NCBI GenBank assembly: GCA_024698925.1
Contig: JAILQO010000043.1
Location: 1 to 46,915, forward strand
Length of the DNA: 46,915 bases
Direction of reading: 5' to 3'
Origin: Bacteroidaceae bacterium
GTDB taxonomy: Bacteria; Bacteroidota; Bacteroidia; Bacteroidales; Bacteroidaceae
Shown: one piece after another, positions 7,637 to 16,509 of the stretch
Position numbering within the stretch: the first letter of the stretch is position 1
Layout of the letters: every line of letters begins with the position of its first letter
Made by a program: the position numbers and the translations under genes
The notes under the pieces: model-generated
The model's input: only the letters and a program-made list of their open reading frames with translations
What the model was told of the DNA's origin: nothing
The model's database searches: none

Positions 7637-9454
7637 ATGATGCGGAAAAACTGGAAATACATCCTCATCGGTTGCACAATGCCCGCGTTGTTGCTCTCTT
7701 GCGGCAGCGGACGCAAGGCGGTAGCGCCTAAGGCAGCGGCTGTTCCGTCTGTCACTTCCTCACGCGCCAAGCTATCTGCCAGCGATCAACGCCGACTGGA
7801 GTATTTCTACCTGGAAGCGGCCAAACAGAAGTTGCTAGGCAATCATATAGAGGCTTTCGACTTACTCAGTCACTGTCTGGAAATCTGCCCGGATGCCTCC
7901 GAGGCGCTGTATGACATGGGCCTCTACCGACTCATGCTCCGCGAGGATAGTCTGGCACTCCAACTTATTACTCGTGCCGCTGCTCTTGACCCCAAGAACA
8001 CGCAATACAAGGAAGCGCTGGCCAGCTATTATTTGGAACGCAACCAATTGGGAGAGGCGCTGGAGAAACTGGAAGACCTGGCACGCCTGCAACCTCGCCG
8101 TACGGATGTGCTCACACAGTTAGTACGTCTGTACACGGCACAGGACAGACCGGCCGATGCCATCAGGATGCTGGACCGCATTGAAGTGCTGGAGGGAAAA
8201 ATTGCCAATGTCAGCTATCAGAAGTTCGCGTTGTATCGGCAGATGAATCAGGAGAAGAAGGCGTTTGCCGAACTGGAGAGCCTCTGCAAGGAATACCCTC
8301 ACGAAATGAGCTACCGCCTCGCTATCGGTAATCAGTTGCTGGAAGCCGATCGCGCAGACGAGGCACGCAAAGTCTATGATCAGGTGCGACGCATGGAACC
8401 GGATCATCCGGGCCTGAAGTTATCGATGCTGGAGTACTACCGCAAGACGGGAGCGGATTCGCTGTTCACGACACTGCGCGATTCCCTGCTCTTTGCCCAA
8501 GGGACGGAAAGCCAGATGCGCGTGGCGCTGATGCGCGACTATATCTCAGAGGCCATGCGAGGCGACAGCCTGGGACGTCAGCATGTTGAGGAAACGTTTA
8601 ACGCGCTGGACAACGATTATCCCAAGGATCTGGACATCCTACAGCTCCGAGCCGCTTATCTGGCAACGTACGACAAGAGCAATGACTCGGCTTTCGTGGC
8701 CATTATGGATCGTGTCATCGATCTGGAGCCGGACAACACGCAGGCCTTGTTCTACTTGATTCAGTACTACGGCACCCACAAGGAATTCGAACGTCTGGAG
8801 AACCTCTGCAGACGCGGCGTACTGACACATCCAGACGAACTGATCTGTCACTACTACCTCGGTGTTGCCTGCTATCAGCAGGATAAGAAGCCTGAGGCGT
8901 TGCAGGCATTCCAGGCGGGTATCGTGCAGAAAACCGCAGACAGCCGACCCGCGATGGTAGCAGACCTATACGCCATCATGGGGGACTTGCTTCATGAGCT
9001 CCATCGTGACAAAGAGGCGTATGAAGCCTACGACTCATGCCTCACCTATCAGGCAGACAACGTAGCCTGCCTAAACAACTACGCTTACTACCTGTCCCTG
9101 AAGAATGAGGACATGGACAAAGCGGAGGAGATGAGCTATCGAACCATTCGCCTGCAGCCTGACAACAAAACTTATCTCGACACCTACGCCTGGATCCTTT
9201 TCATCAAAGAGCGCTATACGGAGGCGCAGAGCTATATCGACCGCGTTTGCCCGCCCGATTCTACTGACGAGGTGTTGCTCACAGACCCATTAGTGGGGGG
9301 CGTGGTGTTGGAGCATGCAGGTGATATCGCAGCCTGCAATGGTAAGCCCGAACAGGCTGAGCGTTTTTGGACGTTGGCCCAGCGTGCAGGAGGAGATGGG
9401 TTATCGGCCGTATTATCCAAGAAAATCAAATTGAAAAAATACATTAGAGAATGA
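7637..9454 (+). CDS. Tetratricopeptide-repeat lipoprotein
   Basis: A 605-residue protein with a lipoprotein signal (basic start, then LLLSC). Many TPR-like helical pairs follow along most of its length, for example around LLSHCLEICPDASEALYDMG, ALEKLEDLARLQPRR and the C-terminal YEAYDSCLTYQADNVACLNN. It probably sits on the periplasmic face of a membrane as a protein-binding scaffold. The start is ATG 7637 (or 7640), 2 bp after the dut stop and behind GGAAAGGA. The stop overlaps the next ATG by 4 nt. A dut-TPR-DUF4292-EnvC order recurs in Bacteroidota as far as I recall, which suggests a shared envelope job. The exact role is not known. Confidence 0.85.
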   Translation: MMRKNWKYILIGCTMPALLLSCGSGRKAVAPKAAAVPSVTSSRAKLSASDQRRLEYFYLEAAKQKLLGNHIEAFDLLSHCLEICPDASEALYDMGLYRLMLREDSLALQLITRAAALDPKNTQYKEALASYYLERNQLGEALEKLEDLARLQPRRTDVLTQLVRLYTAQDRPADAIRMLDRIEVLEGKIANVSYQKFALYRQMNQEKKAFAELESLCKEYPHEMSYRLAIGNQLLEADRADEARKVYDQVRRMEPDHPGLKLSMLEYYRKTGADSLFTTLRDSLLFAQGTESQMRVALMRDYISEAMRGDSLGRQHVEETFNALDNDYPKDLDILQLRAAYLATYDKSNDSAFVAIMDRVIDLEPDNTQALFYLIQYYGTHKEFERLENLCRRGVLTHPDELICHYYLGVACYQQDKKPEALQAFQAGIVQKTADSRPAMVADLYAIMGDLLHELHRDKEAYEAYDSCLTYQADNVACLNNYAYYLSLKNEDMDKAEEMSYRTIRLQPDNKTYLDTYAWILFIKERYTEAQSYIDRVCPPDSTDEVLLTDPLVGGVVLEHAGDIAACNGKPEQAERFWTLAQRAGGDGLSAVLSKKIKLKKYIRE

Positions 9455-10335
9455 AATACATCGTTTCCATCGGCAAGAGTGCGGCTCGCACCTCCTTCGT
9501 CCTATGCATGATTCTTGTCGTTGCCTCCTGCGGCTCCAGTCGCAAAGCAGTGAAAGAGGGCGAAGGAGAAGGTGCCGTATCTGGCATCACAACAGGCAAG
9601 GCGGATAAACTCACTCGTACAACTGTAGCTAAAATCGCCTCTAATCGGCCAAGCACTACCGGCATAACGGCAAAAGCGAAAGTGAACCTCGGCAGTTTAT
9701 CCGCCAGCGGCACACTGAAGATGCGCCGCGATGAAATCATCCAGTGTTCACTATCTGCGCTCCTCGGACTCATGGAAGTGGGACGCCTGGAACTGACCCC
9801 TGAGTATTTCTTCTATCAGGATCGAATCAACCACGAGTATGTGAAAGCGCAGTGGGCAGGAGTTCCCCAGCTACGCGATGCCGGCATCAATTTCTATACC
9901 TTCCAGGCACTGTTTTGGGAAGAACTATTCGTGCCAGGACAGCAGGAGGAACCTACGGCATCCGACTTTGAGACGACAAAAAATGGCAATCAGCTGGAGG
10001 TGCACCCCAAGACATCGGGCAATGCACAGTACGCCATCGCCGTGAAATTCCTTGTGGAGGCTGCCAGCGGCCTCATTCAACAGACATCCGTGAAACCGTC
10101 TGTAGCCTCTGCATTGCACCTGAATTGGACCTATACAGACTGGACAAAGGTAGACGGAAAATCTTTCCCCTCGGATATGACCATGTCAGCAAGTTCCCAG
10201 GCAGACAAAAATGAAATCCGTTTTCGCCTCTCCAACGTACAGGCTGATTCCAAACTCAAGGTGGAACCCTCTCCCCTACCCGGCAGTAACTACTCACACA
10301 TTAATATCACACGTCTGTTCCGACGTCTTCAATAA
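9451..10335 (+). CDS. DUF4292 lipoprotein
   Basis: A 294-residue protein with a lipoprotein signal peptide (LVVASC lipobox, then GSSRKA). The body begins near residue 70 with a beta-rich run (ITAKAKVNLGSLSASGTLKM, then LELTPEYFFYQD). It matches the DUF4292 family of Bacteroidota. The layout of a lipid-anchored, mostly beta-stranded domain is reminiscent of LolA/LolB-type lipoprotein carriers. That comparison is inference and needs a structure prediction. Its ATG overlaps the stop of the TPR gene (ATGA), indicating translational coupling. The next gene, an EnvC-like protein, follows after 15 bp. Confidence 0.82.
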   Translation: MKYIVSIGKSAARTSFVLCMILVVASCGSSRKAVKEGEGEGAVSGITTGKADKLTRTTVAKIASNRPSTTGITAKAKVNLGSLSASGTLKMRRDEIIQCSLSALLGLMEVGRLELTPEYFFYQDRINHEYVKAQWAGVPQLRDAGINFYTFQALFWEELFVPGQQEEPTASDFETTKNGNQLEVHPKTSGNAQYAIAVKFLVEAASGLIQQTSVKPSVASALHLNWTYTDWTKVDGKSFPSDMTMSASSQADKNEIRFRLSNVQADSKLKVEPSPLPGSNYSHINITRLFRRLQ

Positions 10336-10350
10336 AATCCCATCTCATCG

Positions 10351-11649
10351 ATGAAACGGTTTATTCCTCTTTTGCTCATGATGCTGCTGGCAGTCCCTGT
10401 CAGCGCACAGAAGGTGACCAACAAGAAAATTAAGGAGCTGGAGTCCCAAAGGACCAAGATTGAAAAAGGCATCAAGACCAAGAAGACGGAGCTCAACAAG
10501 ACCAAACATCAAGTTCAGAAGAAAGAGCAGACTGTTGATTTCCTTGAGGATCAGCTGCAGAGCCGCCTCACATATATCCATAGTTTGGAACGTGACATCG
10601 ACACGCTGAATGCCCACGTGGCTCGTCTGCAAGTGGAACTGAAGACGCTGCAAGCACAAGTGAATATTCGCAAGGAGAAATATGTACAGAGCCTGCGTGC
10701 GGCCCGTGCCTCGCAGAACCTGCGCAATCCCATCCTTTTCATCTTCTCCGCCAAATCATTCCCACAGCTCTACCGTCGCATGCGTTACGCTCGTGAGTTG
10801 GCCGCATTGCAGAAGCAGCTCGGCATCCAGTTGATGGCTAAGCAGAACCAGGTACGTGACAAGCAGAATGAACTGCTGGAGACGAAACAGCAGATGTCCG
10901 GCACCATGCAGGAAGTGATTCACCAACGACAGTTGTTGGCAAGGGAACACTCCGTTGAACAGGCTAACGCAGCCAAGCTACGTCAGCGTCAGAAGCAAAT
11001 CGAGAAGGAGGTCAATGAGCAACAGAAGCAGTTGAATGCCCTCAACAAAAAGATTGACCAGCTCATCGCCTACGAGATTGAGCAGGCACGCAAACGCGCT
11101 GAAGCTGAGGCCAAGCGCAAAGCAGAAGCTGAGCGTGCCGCAAAAGGCAAGAGCAACAAAGGCACCGCGACAAAAGACAAAGGTACGCAGACGGGCAAGA
11201 CTGGCTCACCTACAAAATGGCTCACCGCCGAAGATCGTCAATTGAATGGAAGCCTGGAACAGAACAAGGGACGTCTGCCTGTACCCCTTACGGGTCCCTA
11301 CCGCATTGAACGTCGTTTCGGTCTGACACATGTCACGGCCAATGTGGTGCTGGACAATAAAGGCGTAAACTATCAAGGACAGGCAGGAACACGTGCACGT
11401 GCCATCTTTGACGGTGAAGTTTCTGCTGTTTTCCAGCTCGGTACCTTGCGTAATGTCCTTGTGCGCCACGGTTCATACATCTCCGTTTATTGCAACCTCT
11501 CATCCATCATCGTGCAACGCGGACAAAAAGTCAAGGCAAAAGATATTCTCGGCACCGTAGCGCCAGACGAGCATGGAAACTATATCCTTCATTTCCAGTT
11601 ACGTAAGGAAACGTCAAAGCTCAATCCCGAGCAGTGGATTGGTAAATAA
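10351..11649 (+). CDS. EnvC-like murein hydrolase activator (coiled coil + degenerate LytM/M23)
   Basis: A 432-residue exported protein: a signal peptide (MKRFIPLLLMMLLAVPVSAQ), long coiled coils across about residues 25-130 and 170-260, a basic Ala/Lys-rich linker (260-290) and a C-terminal LytM domain (about 320-432). Active M23 enzymes carry a zinc-binding HxxxD and an HxH motif. Here the corresponding stretches read VVLDNKGVNY and YILHFQL, so at least the first His of each is missing. This is the pattern of EnvC/NlpD, which do not cut murein but switch on amidases during division. It is last in the dut operon, with 21 bp to the convergent WbqC gene. Confidence 0.9.
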   Translation: MKRFIPLLLMMLLAVPVSAQKVTNKKIKELESQRTKIEKGIKTKKTELNKTKHQVQKKEQTVDFLEDQLQSRLTYIHSLERDIDTLNAHVARLQVELKTLQAQVNIRKEKYVQSLRAARASQNLRNPILFIFSAKSFPQLYRRMRYARELAALQKQLGIQLMAKQNQVRDKQNELLETKQQMSGTMQEVIHQRQLLAREHSVEQANAAKLRQRQKQIEKEVNEQQKQLNALNKKIDQLIAYEIEQARKRAEAEAKRKAEAERAAKGKSNKGTATKDKGTQTGKTGSPTKWLTAEDRQLNGSLEQNKGRLPVPLTGPYRIERRFGLTHVTANVVLDNKGVNYQGQAGTRARAIFDGEVSAVFQLGTLRNVLVRHGSYISVYCNLSSIIVQRGQKVKAKDILGTVAPDEHGNYILHFQLRKETSKLNPEQWIGK

Positions 11650-11670
11650 ACCAGCGTAAGTATCAAGTCA

Positions 11671-12201
11671 TCAGAGATAGAAGATTGATTCTGGCCCCAT
11701 ATTGAAGAGGAGATCGACAATACTTAGGTCGGGCAGGAATCCATTGCGCGCCGCGAATACTTGATAGTATGGAGTCTCCGCTTCTATACGAGCTTCAATG
11801 GGAACATCCTGATGAATGTCTATGAGATTGGAAACGACCTCGTGTAAAGCAGCATTGAAATCGATGAGATAGTCATGCGTACGAGAATGATAGAACGGGG
11901 CAAAATCGTCGGCATAATACTCAAAGAAAGGGCTCTTGCCATACGCTGTCCGCAGGGCGTTCCAATGATGGTGGCGCCAATTCCCGTGCTCGCTGATGCG
12001 GATGTCGCGAATAGGCACATGACAGGAAGCACTTTCTACAGGAATCACCAAATGGGCAGGGCCATCGGGCATCGCTATCGTACAGCGATTGCGTAACGTC
12101 TGCTTCACATAATGCTCGGAGACATCGATGCTGGCATCTGCCGTGGCTCTGAACGTGCGATACCATGAGATAGGAGCAAGATAAGCTGTAGTCATGAGCA
12201 T
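11671..12201 (-). CDS. WbqC family protein
   Basis: A 176-residue cytosolic protein matching the WbqC-like family, with the early TTAYLAPISWYR segment and the SEHGNWRHHHWNALRTAYGK block typical of the group. Some relatives are linked to surface polysaccharide or sugar-nucleotide modification, but no reaction is established in general. The ATG at 12199-12201 overlaps the stop of the methyltransferase gene by one base (TAATG); a second ATG at 12195 is also possible. It is last in the long minus-strand run starting at 20567. Confidence 0.82.
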   Translation of the reverse strand: MLMTTAYLAPISWYRTFRATADASIDVSEHYVKQTLRNRCTIAMPDGPAHLVIPVESASCHVPIRDIRISEHGNWRHHHWNALRTAYGKSPFFEYYADDFAPFYHSRTHDYLIDFNAALHEVVSNLIDIHQDVPIEARIEAETPYYQVFAARNGFLPDLSIVDLLFNMGPESIFYL

Positions 12202-13466
12202 TATGATTTCTTAGGATTTACAGATACCATTTGTACACGGAGCAACAGCTTCGTGCCATCAGATTGGGTGGTGGCAATGAGATGCGCAGCGCCTCCCTCC
12301 CGCAACCGCAGTTGCTTGCGGAGTGTCGCTACCGAGGCGGGGAAACCGCGCACGGTGAGGTCGGCAGCATCGATATCGGCAAGGAGCCTACGAAGCTCTT
12401 TTTTGCCGAAAGTCGCATAGTCCAATACTTTCCAACAACGTCCCGGGAACTGCGGAAGAAGTGTACGACTGGCATAAAGATGCGCGTGGGGCGCCAATTT
12501 CTGCACGTCGAAGCGTTTGGCAATCGTCTTAAATGCACCAGCTTTCATGATACTGGCATTGGGCTCATAAAGATAGCAGGAGTTCAAGCTATCCTCCCGC
12601 TCGGGAAAAGAGAAATAAGCGTCCGTTACGGTTGCTGATTCTTCTTCAAATGTGAAGATAAGCTTCTGTGAATCGGGCTCTCCTTCTTCATCTGACGAAG
12701 GTATCAAATCAACACAGGAAATGGGAATCTCATCAGCAGGATGCATGTCTTGTCCCATCACCAACAATAGTTCCTTGCACTCTCCGGCGACACTGACAAC
12801 ATGCACTTCCTCAATACCGTGCAGCGCACGCAACGCAGCCGTAAGATCGAGCATCGGCGAGAGTTTGATGAGGGTATTGCGGGCGTGTGATCGCATCTCG
12901 TCTTGTAAGGCGCAGACATCCGGCGTACAGTCCTCAACAAGGCACACCTTTCGGCCAGCACTATCCCTACGAGCCGGATCGATGAAGATGACGGTAGTCT
13001 CTGCAGACGCAATCGACATCTGCCGTAGTACGTCTTCCGCGTTGTCGCAGACAATCTCGGTGTGAGAGCAACCTAATAGTGGGAAGTTGTGCTGCGCCAG
13101 TTGGCAGAGATCCTTATTCTGCTCCACATAGACAGCCCGAGAGAAGCACGGAGCAAGCGTCATGAAATCAATACCGAAGCCACCCGTGAGATCATATAAG
13201 CTGTCGCCACCCAGGCGCTCCACGAGGTGCCGCTTGTAAAGCGCCGTAGCCTCGCTCGAGCATTGCTCCAGATTCAGATGGGGCGGATACCAAAGCTCTG
13301 CACGTGCAGCTAAAGACGGAAACTTACGAAGGGCCAACTGATGACCGGCAATCTGTTGGAGGGCTACAGGACGATCTACACCTTCAGGCAGGCTGCGCAA
13401 CGCCAATTGGCGCACATCCTCCTGGACATGGCTGTGAATAAAGTCCCGTGTAGCCGCATTGATCAT
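12201..13466 (-). CDS. Class I SAM methyltransferase with THUMP-like domain (PG_1098 type)
   Basis: A 421-residue protein. Its centre has a Rossmann methyltransferase core: the SAM motif LYDLTGGFGIDFMTLAP, an acidic second-strand position (VYVEQNK) and FIDPARRD as the motif IV equivalent. Around it are the N-terminal helical/ferredoxin-like part and the C-terminal THUMP-like domain described for Porphyromonas PG_1098. The FIDPARRD motif and the THUMP-like tail suggest an RNA substrate, but this is inferred. It overlaps ybeY by ATGA at its start and WbqC by one base at its end. The ybeY neighbour, an rRNA maturation enzyme, fits an RNA modification role. Confidence 0.85.
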   Translation of the reverse strand: MINAATRDFIHSHVQEDVRQLALRSLPEGVDRPVALQQIAGHQLALRKFPSLAARAELWYPPHLNLEQCSSEATALYKRHLVERLGGDSLYDLTGGFGIDFMTLAPCFSRAVYVEQNKDLCQLAQHNFPLLGCSHTEIVCDNAEDVLRQMSIASAETTVIFIDPARRDSAGRKVCLVEDCTPDVCALQDEMRSHARNTLIKLSPMLDLTAALRALHGIEEVHVVSVAGECKELLLVMGQDMHPADEIPISCVDLIPSSDEEGEPDSQKLIFTFEEESATVTDAYFSFPEREDSLNSCYLYEPNASIMKAGAFKTIAKRFDVQKLAPHAHLYASRTLLPQFPGRCWKVLDYATFGKKELRRLLADIDAADLTVRGFPASVATLRKQLRLREGGAAHLIATTQSDGTKLLLRVQMVSVNPKKS

Positions 13467-13882
13467 TTCAAGGATAGTTTTGAGAGCGCACGATTCTCTG
13501 CCGCCTCCATGATCTCACGTTCTCCAGGTCCTTTGTCATTGATACCACAGAGGTGGAGCACACCATGAATGATGACACGATGCAGTTCCTGCTCATACGC
13601 GACTTGGAGTCCTTCGGCATTCGTGCGAACGGTATCGAGGCTGATGAATAAGTCGCCAGAAAGCCGGCGGCCATCATTGTAGTCAAAGGTGATGATATCT
13701 GTATAATAGTCGTGCTGCAGAAACTCGCGGTTCACACGGAGGATTTCCTCGTCATCAACAAAGATATAAGTGATATCGCCTACGCGCCGTCCGTAGTCGG
13801 CGGCCACGTCGGCAACCCAAGCCCGAATCTGAGTCTGATTGATGGCGGGCATCTCCACATTCACTGTCTGAAAATCTATCAT
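13463..13882 (-). CDS. ybeY: Endoribonuclease YbeY (rRNA maturation)
   Basis: A 139-residue metalloprotein of the UPF0054 family, involved in 16S rRNA 3'-end maturation and ribosome quality control. The metal-binding helix reads HGVLHLCGINDKG, giving H106 and H110. The third family histidine (HxxxHxxxxxH) is replaced by D116. Asp can bind metal, and from memory related Bacteroidota proteins also lack this His, so this may be a lineage trait rather than decay. The TDIITFDYND region is intact. Its stop overlaps the next start (ATGA), and sufD ends 31 bp upstream. Confidence 0.92.
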   Translation of the reverse strand: MIDFQTVNVEMPAINQTQIRAWVADVAADYGRRVGDITYIFVDDEEILRVNREFLQHDYYTDIITFDYNDGRRLSGDLFISLDTVRTNAEGLQVAYEQELHRVIIHGVLHLCGINDKGPGEREIMEAAENRALSKLSLK

Positions 13883-13913
13883 GCGCTTACTCTATGCTCT
13901 AAAAATTAAAGAT

Positions 13914-15095
13914 TTAACTTTTACATAGCTTGCAATCCTCACAAGAGCGGAAGCGCTTCTCAATCAACACGTGAAGGCGTTGGCGCAGGGATTCAAGGGG
14001 TATTTCCTGCAGCACTTCACTGGCGAAGGCCTGCTTCAGGAGTGTGCGCGCTTCGGCTTCGCTGATTCCTCGCTGCAACATATAGAACAAGGCATCATTG
14101 TTCAGCTGTCCCACCGTAGATCCATGGGAGCACTTGACATCGTCCGCATAAATTTCCAGCATCGGTTGCGTCCACATCCGCGCTTGCTCTGTGCAGACGA
14201 GGTTGGCATTACGCTCGATGGAATCGGTCTGTTGGGCTTCTTCGCGCACCAAAACGCGTCCGGCAAAAGCCCCCGTTGACTGCTGGTCAACGACATATTT
14301 GTACAACTCGCGACTCGTTCCCTCTGGGGCGCGATGGTCAATGAGCGTATTATTATCTACATGTTGCGTACCGTTGGTTATTGCACAACCGAGCAACTGT
14401 GCGTCTGCGCCTGCTCCGATGAGACGCACATCGGTCTGGTTGCGTGTCACACCGCTGGCAAGCGTGAAAGTGACGTGCGTAAGATGACCTCCAGCTTCTA
14501 CTTGCGAAAAGACCTGATGGAAGCGGTGGCACCGTTCGTGGCTGTCTTCAATATCGTAGAGTTCCACATGCGCTCCCTGGCCCACGAAAACCTCTGTAAC
14601 CTGTGTGACCAAGAAGTCCTGACCAGCCTCGGCCTTATCCGTGAGTATCACTTGCACATGGGCACCCGCTTCTGCGATAATCATCAGACGGCGGTTTTGC
14701 ATAAGCGGAGCCGTGGCGCGCATTGTATTGGTTATCTGAACGGGATGCTCCTTCTGCTCTCCCGCCCTCACGTTGATGACGACCATGTCCTGTACGAGCA
14801 TCGTGTTCAGTGCCGTAAGCCCATCCGCATTAACGTCTGCAAGTGTGCCATAAAGGTCCTGCACAGCGTGAAAATCTCCTAAGAATGGCTCCTTGCGTAG
14901 CGAAATACCGTAGTTGGGAGCAAAAGCCGCCGCCACATCGGTATATTTATAGCGCTCCACCTTCTGCGACGGGAATCCCAGCCGCTGAAAGGCTGCCAGC
15001 GCCTCATCGCGGTGTGCATTCAGCATGTCACAAGAGCAAGTGTCAAGCTGATTGCGCTGTGCATGGAAGAAATCAAGATATTGTTGTTCTTGCAT
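13914..15095 (-). CDS. sufD: Fe-S cluster assembly protein SufD
   Basis: A 393-residue scaffold subunit of the SUF iron-sulfur assembly machine, partner of SufB and SufC. It shows the family core of repetitive beta-helix strands (e.g. GAHVQVILTDKAEAGQDF) and the C-terminal block containing MLEIYADDVKCSHGSTVGQL, which holds the conserved Cys/His pair. It ends with an unusual cysteine cluster, C385-x2-C388-x2-C391. sufC lies 12 bp upstream on the same strand, but no sufB is present in the window, unlike the common sufBCD order. sufD and sufC sit within an operon of unrelated genes. Confidence 0.95.
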   Translation of the reverse strand: MQEQQYLDFFHAQRNQLDTCSCDMLNAHRDEALAAFQRLGFPSQKVERYKYTDVAAAFAPNYGISLRKEPFLGDFHAVQDLYGTLADVNADGLTALNTMLVQDMVVINVRAGEQKEHPVQITNTMRATAPLMQNRRLMIIAEAGAHVQVILTDKAEAGQDFLVTQVTEVFVGQGAHVELYDIEDSHERCHRFHQVFSQVEAGGHLTHVTFTLASGVTRNQTDVRLIGAGADAQLLGCAITNGTQHVDNNTLIDHRAPEGTSRELYKYVVDQQSTGAFAGRVLVREEAQQTDSIERNANLVCTEQARMWTQPMLEIYADDVKCSHGSTVGQLNNDALFYMLQRGISEAEARTLLKQAFASEVLQEIPLESLRQRLHVLIEKRFRSCEDCKLCKS

Positions 15096-15107
15096 AGGGC
15101 CTCGTGT

Positions 15108-15872
15108 TTAAAGGGAAACCGCTCCCTGCACTTCATCCTTAATCCAGTCAAAGCCGCGGCGCTCAATCTCTGCGGCCAGTTCTGGTCCGCCATCCTTGAC
15201 AATACGTCCATCTATGAGGACATGAACGAAATCCGGCTTCAAATAGTCTAATAGGCGTTGATAGTGTGTAATCACGATAGCCGATGTCTCTGGTTTGCGT
15301 AGCTTGTTGAAGCCTTCTGCCACGATACGCAGAGCGTCAACATCCAGACCTGAATCAGTCTCATCAAGGATGCACATAGAAGGCTCAAGCATGGCCATCT
15401 GGAATATCTCGTTGCGCTTCTTCTCACCACCGCTGAAGCCTTCATTGACGGAACGGCTTGTGAGTTTGTTGTCCAACTCAACAATCTTACGCTTCTCGCG
15501 CATCAATTTGAGGAATGCGCCCGCATCCATCGGTTCCAGCCCCCAATATTTACGTTTGGCATTGAGAGCTGCACGCATGAAGTTCACCATCGACACACCA
15601 GGAATCTCAACTGGTTGCTGGAACGAGAGAAACAAACCCTCATGGCTACGCTCGTCAGGTGACATGGCTAGCAGGTCCTTGCCACGGAAGGTAATAGAAC
15701 CTTCTGTGACGGTATAGGCAGGATGTCCCACGAGGACGTTGGACAGCGTGGACTTACCAGCACCATTGATTCCCATGAGCGCATGAATCTCACCAGGCTT
15801 CACTGTGAGATTTACGCCTTTCAGTATCTCCTTGCCACTCACAGTGGCGTGTAGGTTTTTTATTTCTAACAT
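15108..15872 (-). CDS. sufC: Fe-S cluster assembly ATPase SufC
   Basis: A 254-residue cytosolic ABC-type ATPase that drives conformational change in the SufBCD scaffold. Walker A is GINGAGKS (34-41), the signature reads FSGGEKKRNE in place of the usual LSGGQ (typical of SufC), and Walker B with its catalytic acid is CILDETDSGLD. It is preceded 25 bp upstream by queH rather than by sufB, and is followed after 12 bp by sufD. Confidence 0.97.
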   Translation of the reverse strand: MLEIKNLHATVSGKEILKGVNLTVKPGEIHALMGINGAGKSTLSNVLVGHPAYTVTEGSITFRGKDLLAMSPDERSHEGLFLSFQQPVEIPGVSMVNFMRAALNAKRKYWGLEPMDAGAFLKLMREKRKIVELDNKLTSRSVNEGFSGGEKKRNEIFQMAMLEPSMCILDETDSGLDVDALRIVAEGFNKLRKPETSAIVITHYQRLLDYLKPDFVHVLIDGRIVKDGGPELAAEIERRGFDWIKDEVQGAVSL

Positions 15873-15897
15873 TTTTCTATCATTATTCCCATAAATA

Positions 15898-16509
15898 TTA
15901 AACCTTCTCTGCTGTTGCGGACCGTGCAGAGAACTCGCAGCCGCAATAGCGTTGGTTGTAGAACGCGTAGTCCTTTAACAGCTGGTTGCGCCGCTCCTGC
16001 AGACCTCCCTTACGCCAGTTCTGTGCCCAGAAATGCGTCCCTGGCACAGCTGCTTCGGCAGCTTCTCCGGCGAGTGCAATTTGGTCAAGACGCTTCCATC
16101 GTGAAGAGGCCAACGTCGTCGTGAACCATGGAATATCCCGTTCCAAAGCCTTGCGAGCCGTTGCTGTGAGGCGTTGCTCAAAGCAGCGCAAGCAACGACC
16201 GCCTCGTTCCGGCTCTTCCTCTAAGCCGCTGACACAGGCTAACCATTCATTATGACGCCAATCATCGTCTATCCACTCAATCCCGAGGCTCTCTGCGTGG
16301 CGTTTACTTTCCGCCTTGCGGATCTCGTACTCCTCACGTGGAAAGATGTTCGGATTATAATAATAGATCGTAGGACGTACATCATGGGCCAGCATCCACT
16401 CCACGATAGCACTCGAGCACGGTGCACAGCAAGCATGCAACATAACACGGGCTCCATCCTTTTGGTTCGCCAACGCTTGTGGTATCTCTATCGCTTCTCG
16501 CTTCTTCAT
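15898..16509 (-). CDS. queH: Epoxyqueuosine reductase QueH
   Basis: A 203-residue DUF208 enzyme that reduces epoxyqueuosine to queuosine in tRNA, an alternative to the cobalamin enzyme QueG. The iron-binding cysteines are visible: HACCAPCSS (C27, C28, C31), the middle RCLRCFEQRL and the C-terminal RYCGCEF (C189, C191). QueH carries an Fe-S cluster, which gives a loose link to the sufCD genes directly downstream. It overlaps the NodB-type gene by ATGA at its start. Confidence 0.93.
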   Translation of the reverse strand: MKKREAIEIPQALANQKDGARVMLHACCAPCSSAIVEWMLAHDVRPTIYYYNPNIFPREEYEIRKAESKRHAESLGIEWIDDDWRHNEWLACVSGLEEEPERGGRCLRCFEQRLTATARKALERDIPWFTTTLASSRWKRLDQIALAGEAAEAAVPGTHFWAQNWRKGGLQERRNQLLKDYAFYNQRYCGCEFSARSATAEKV

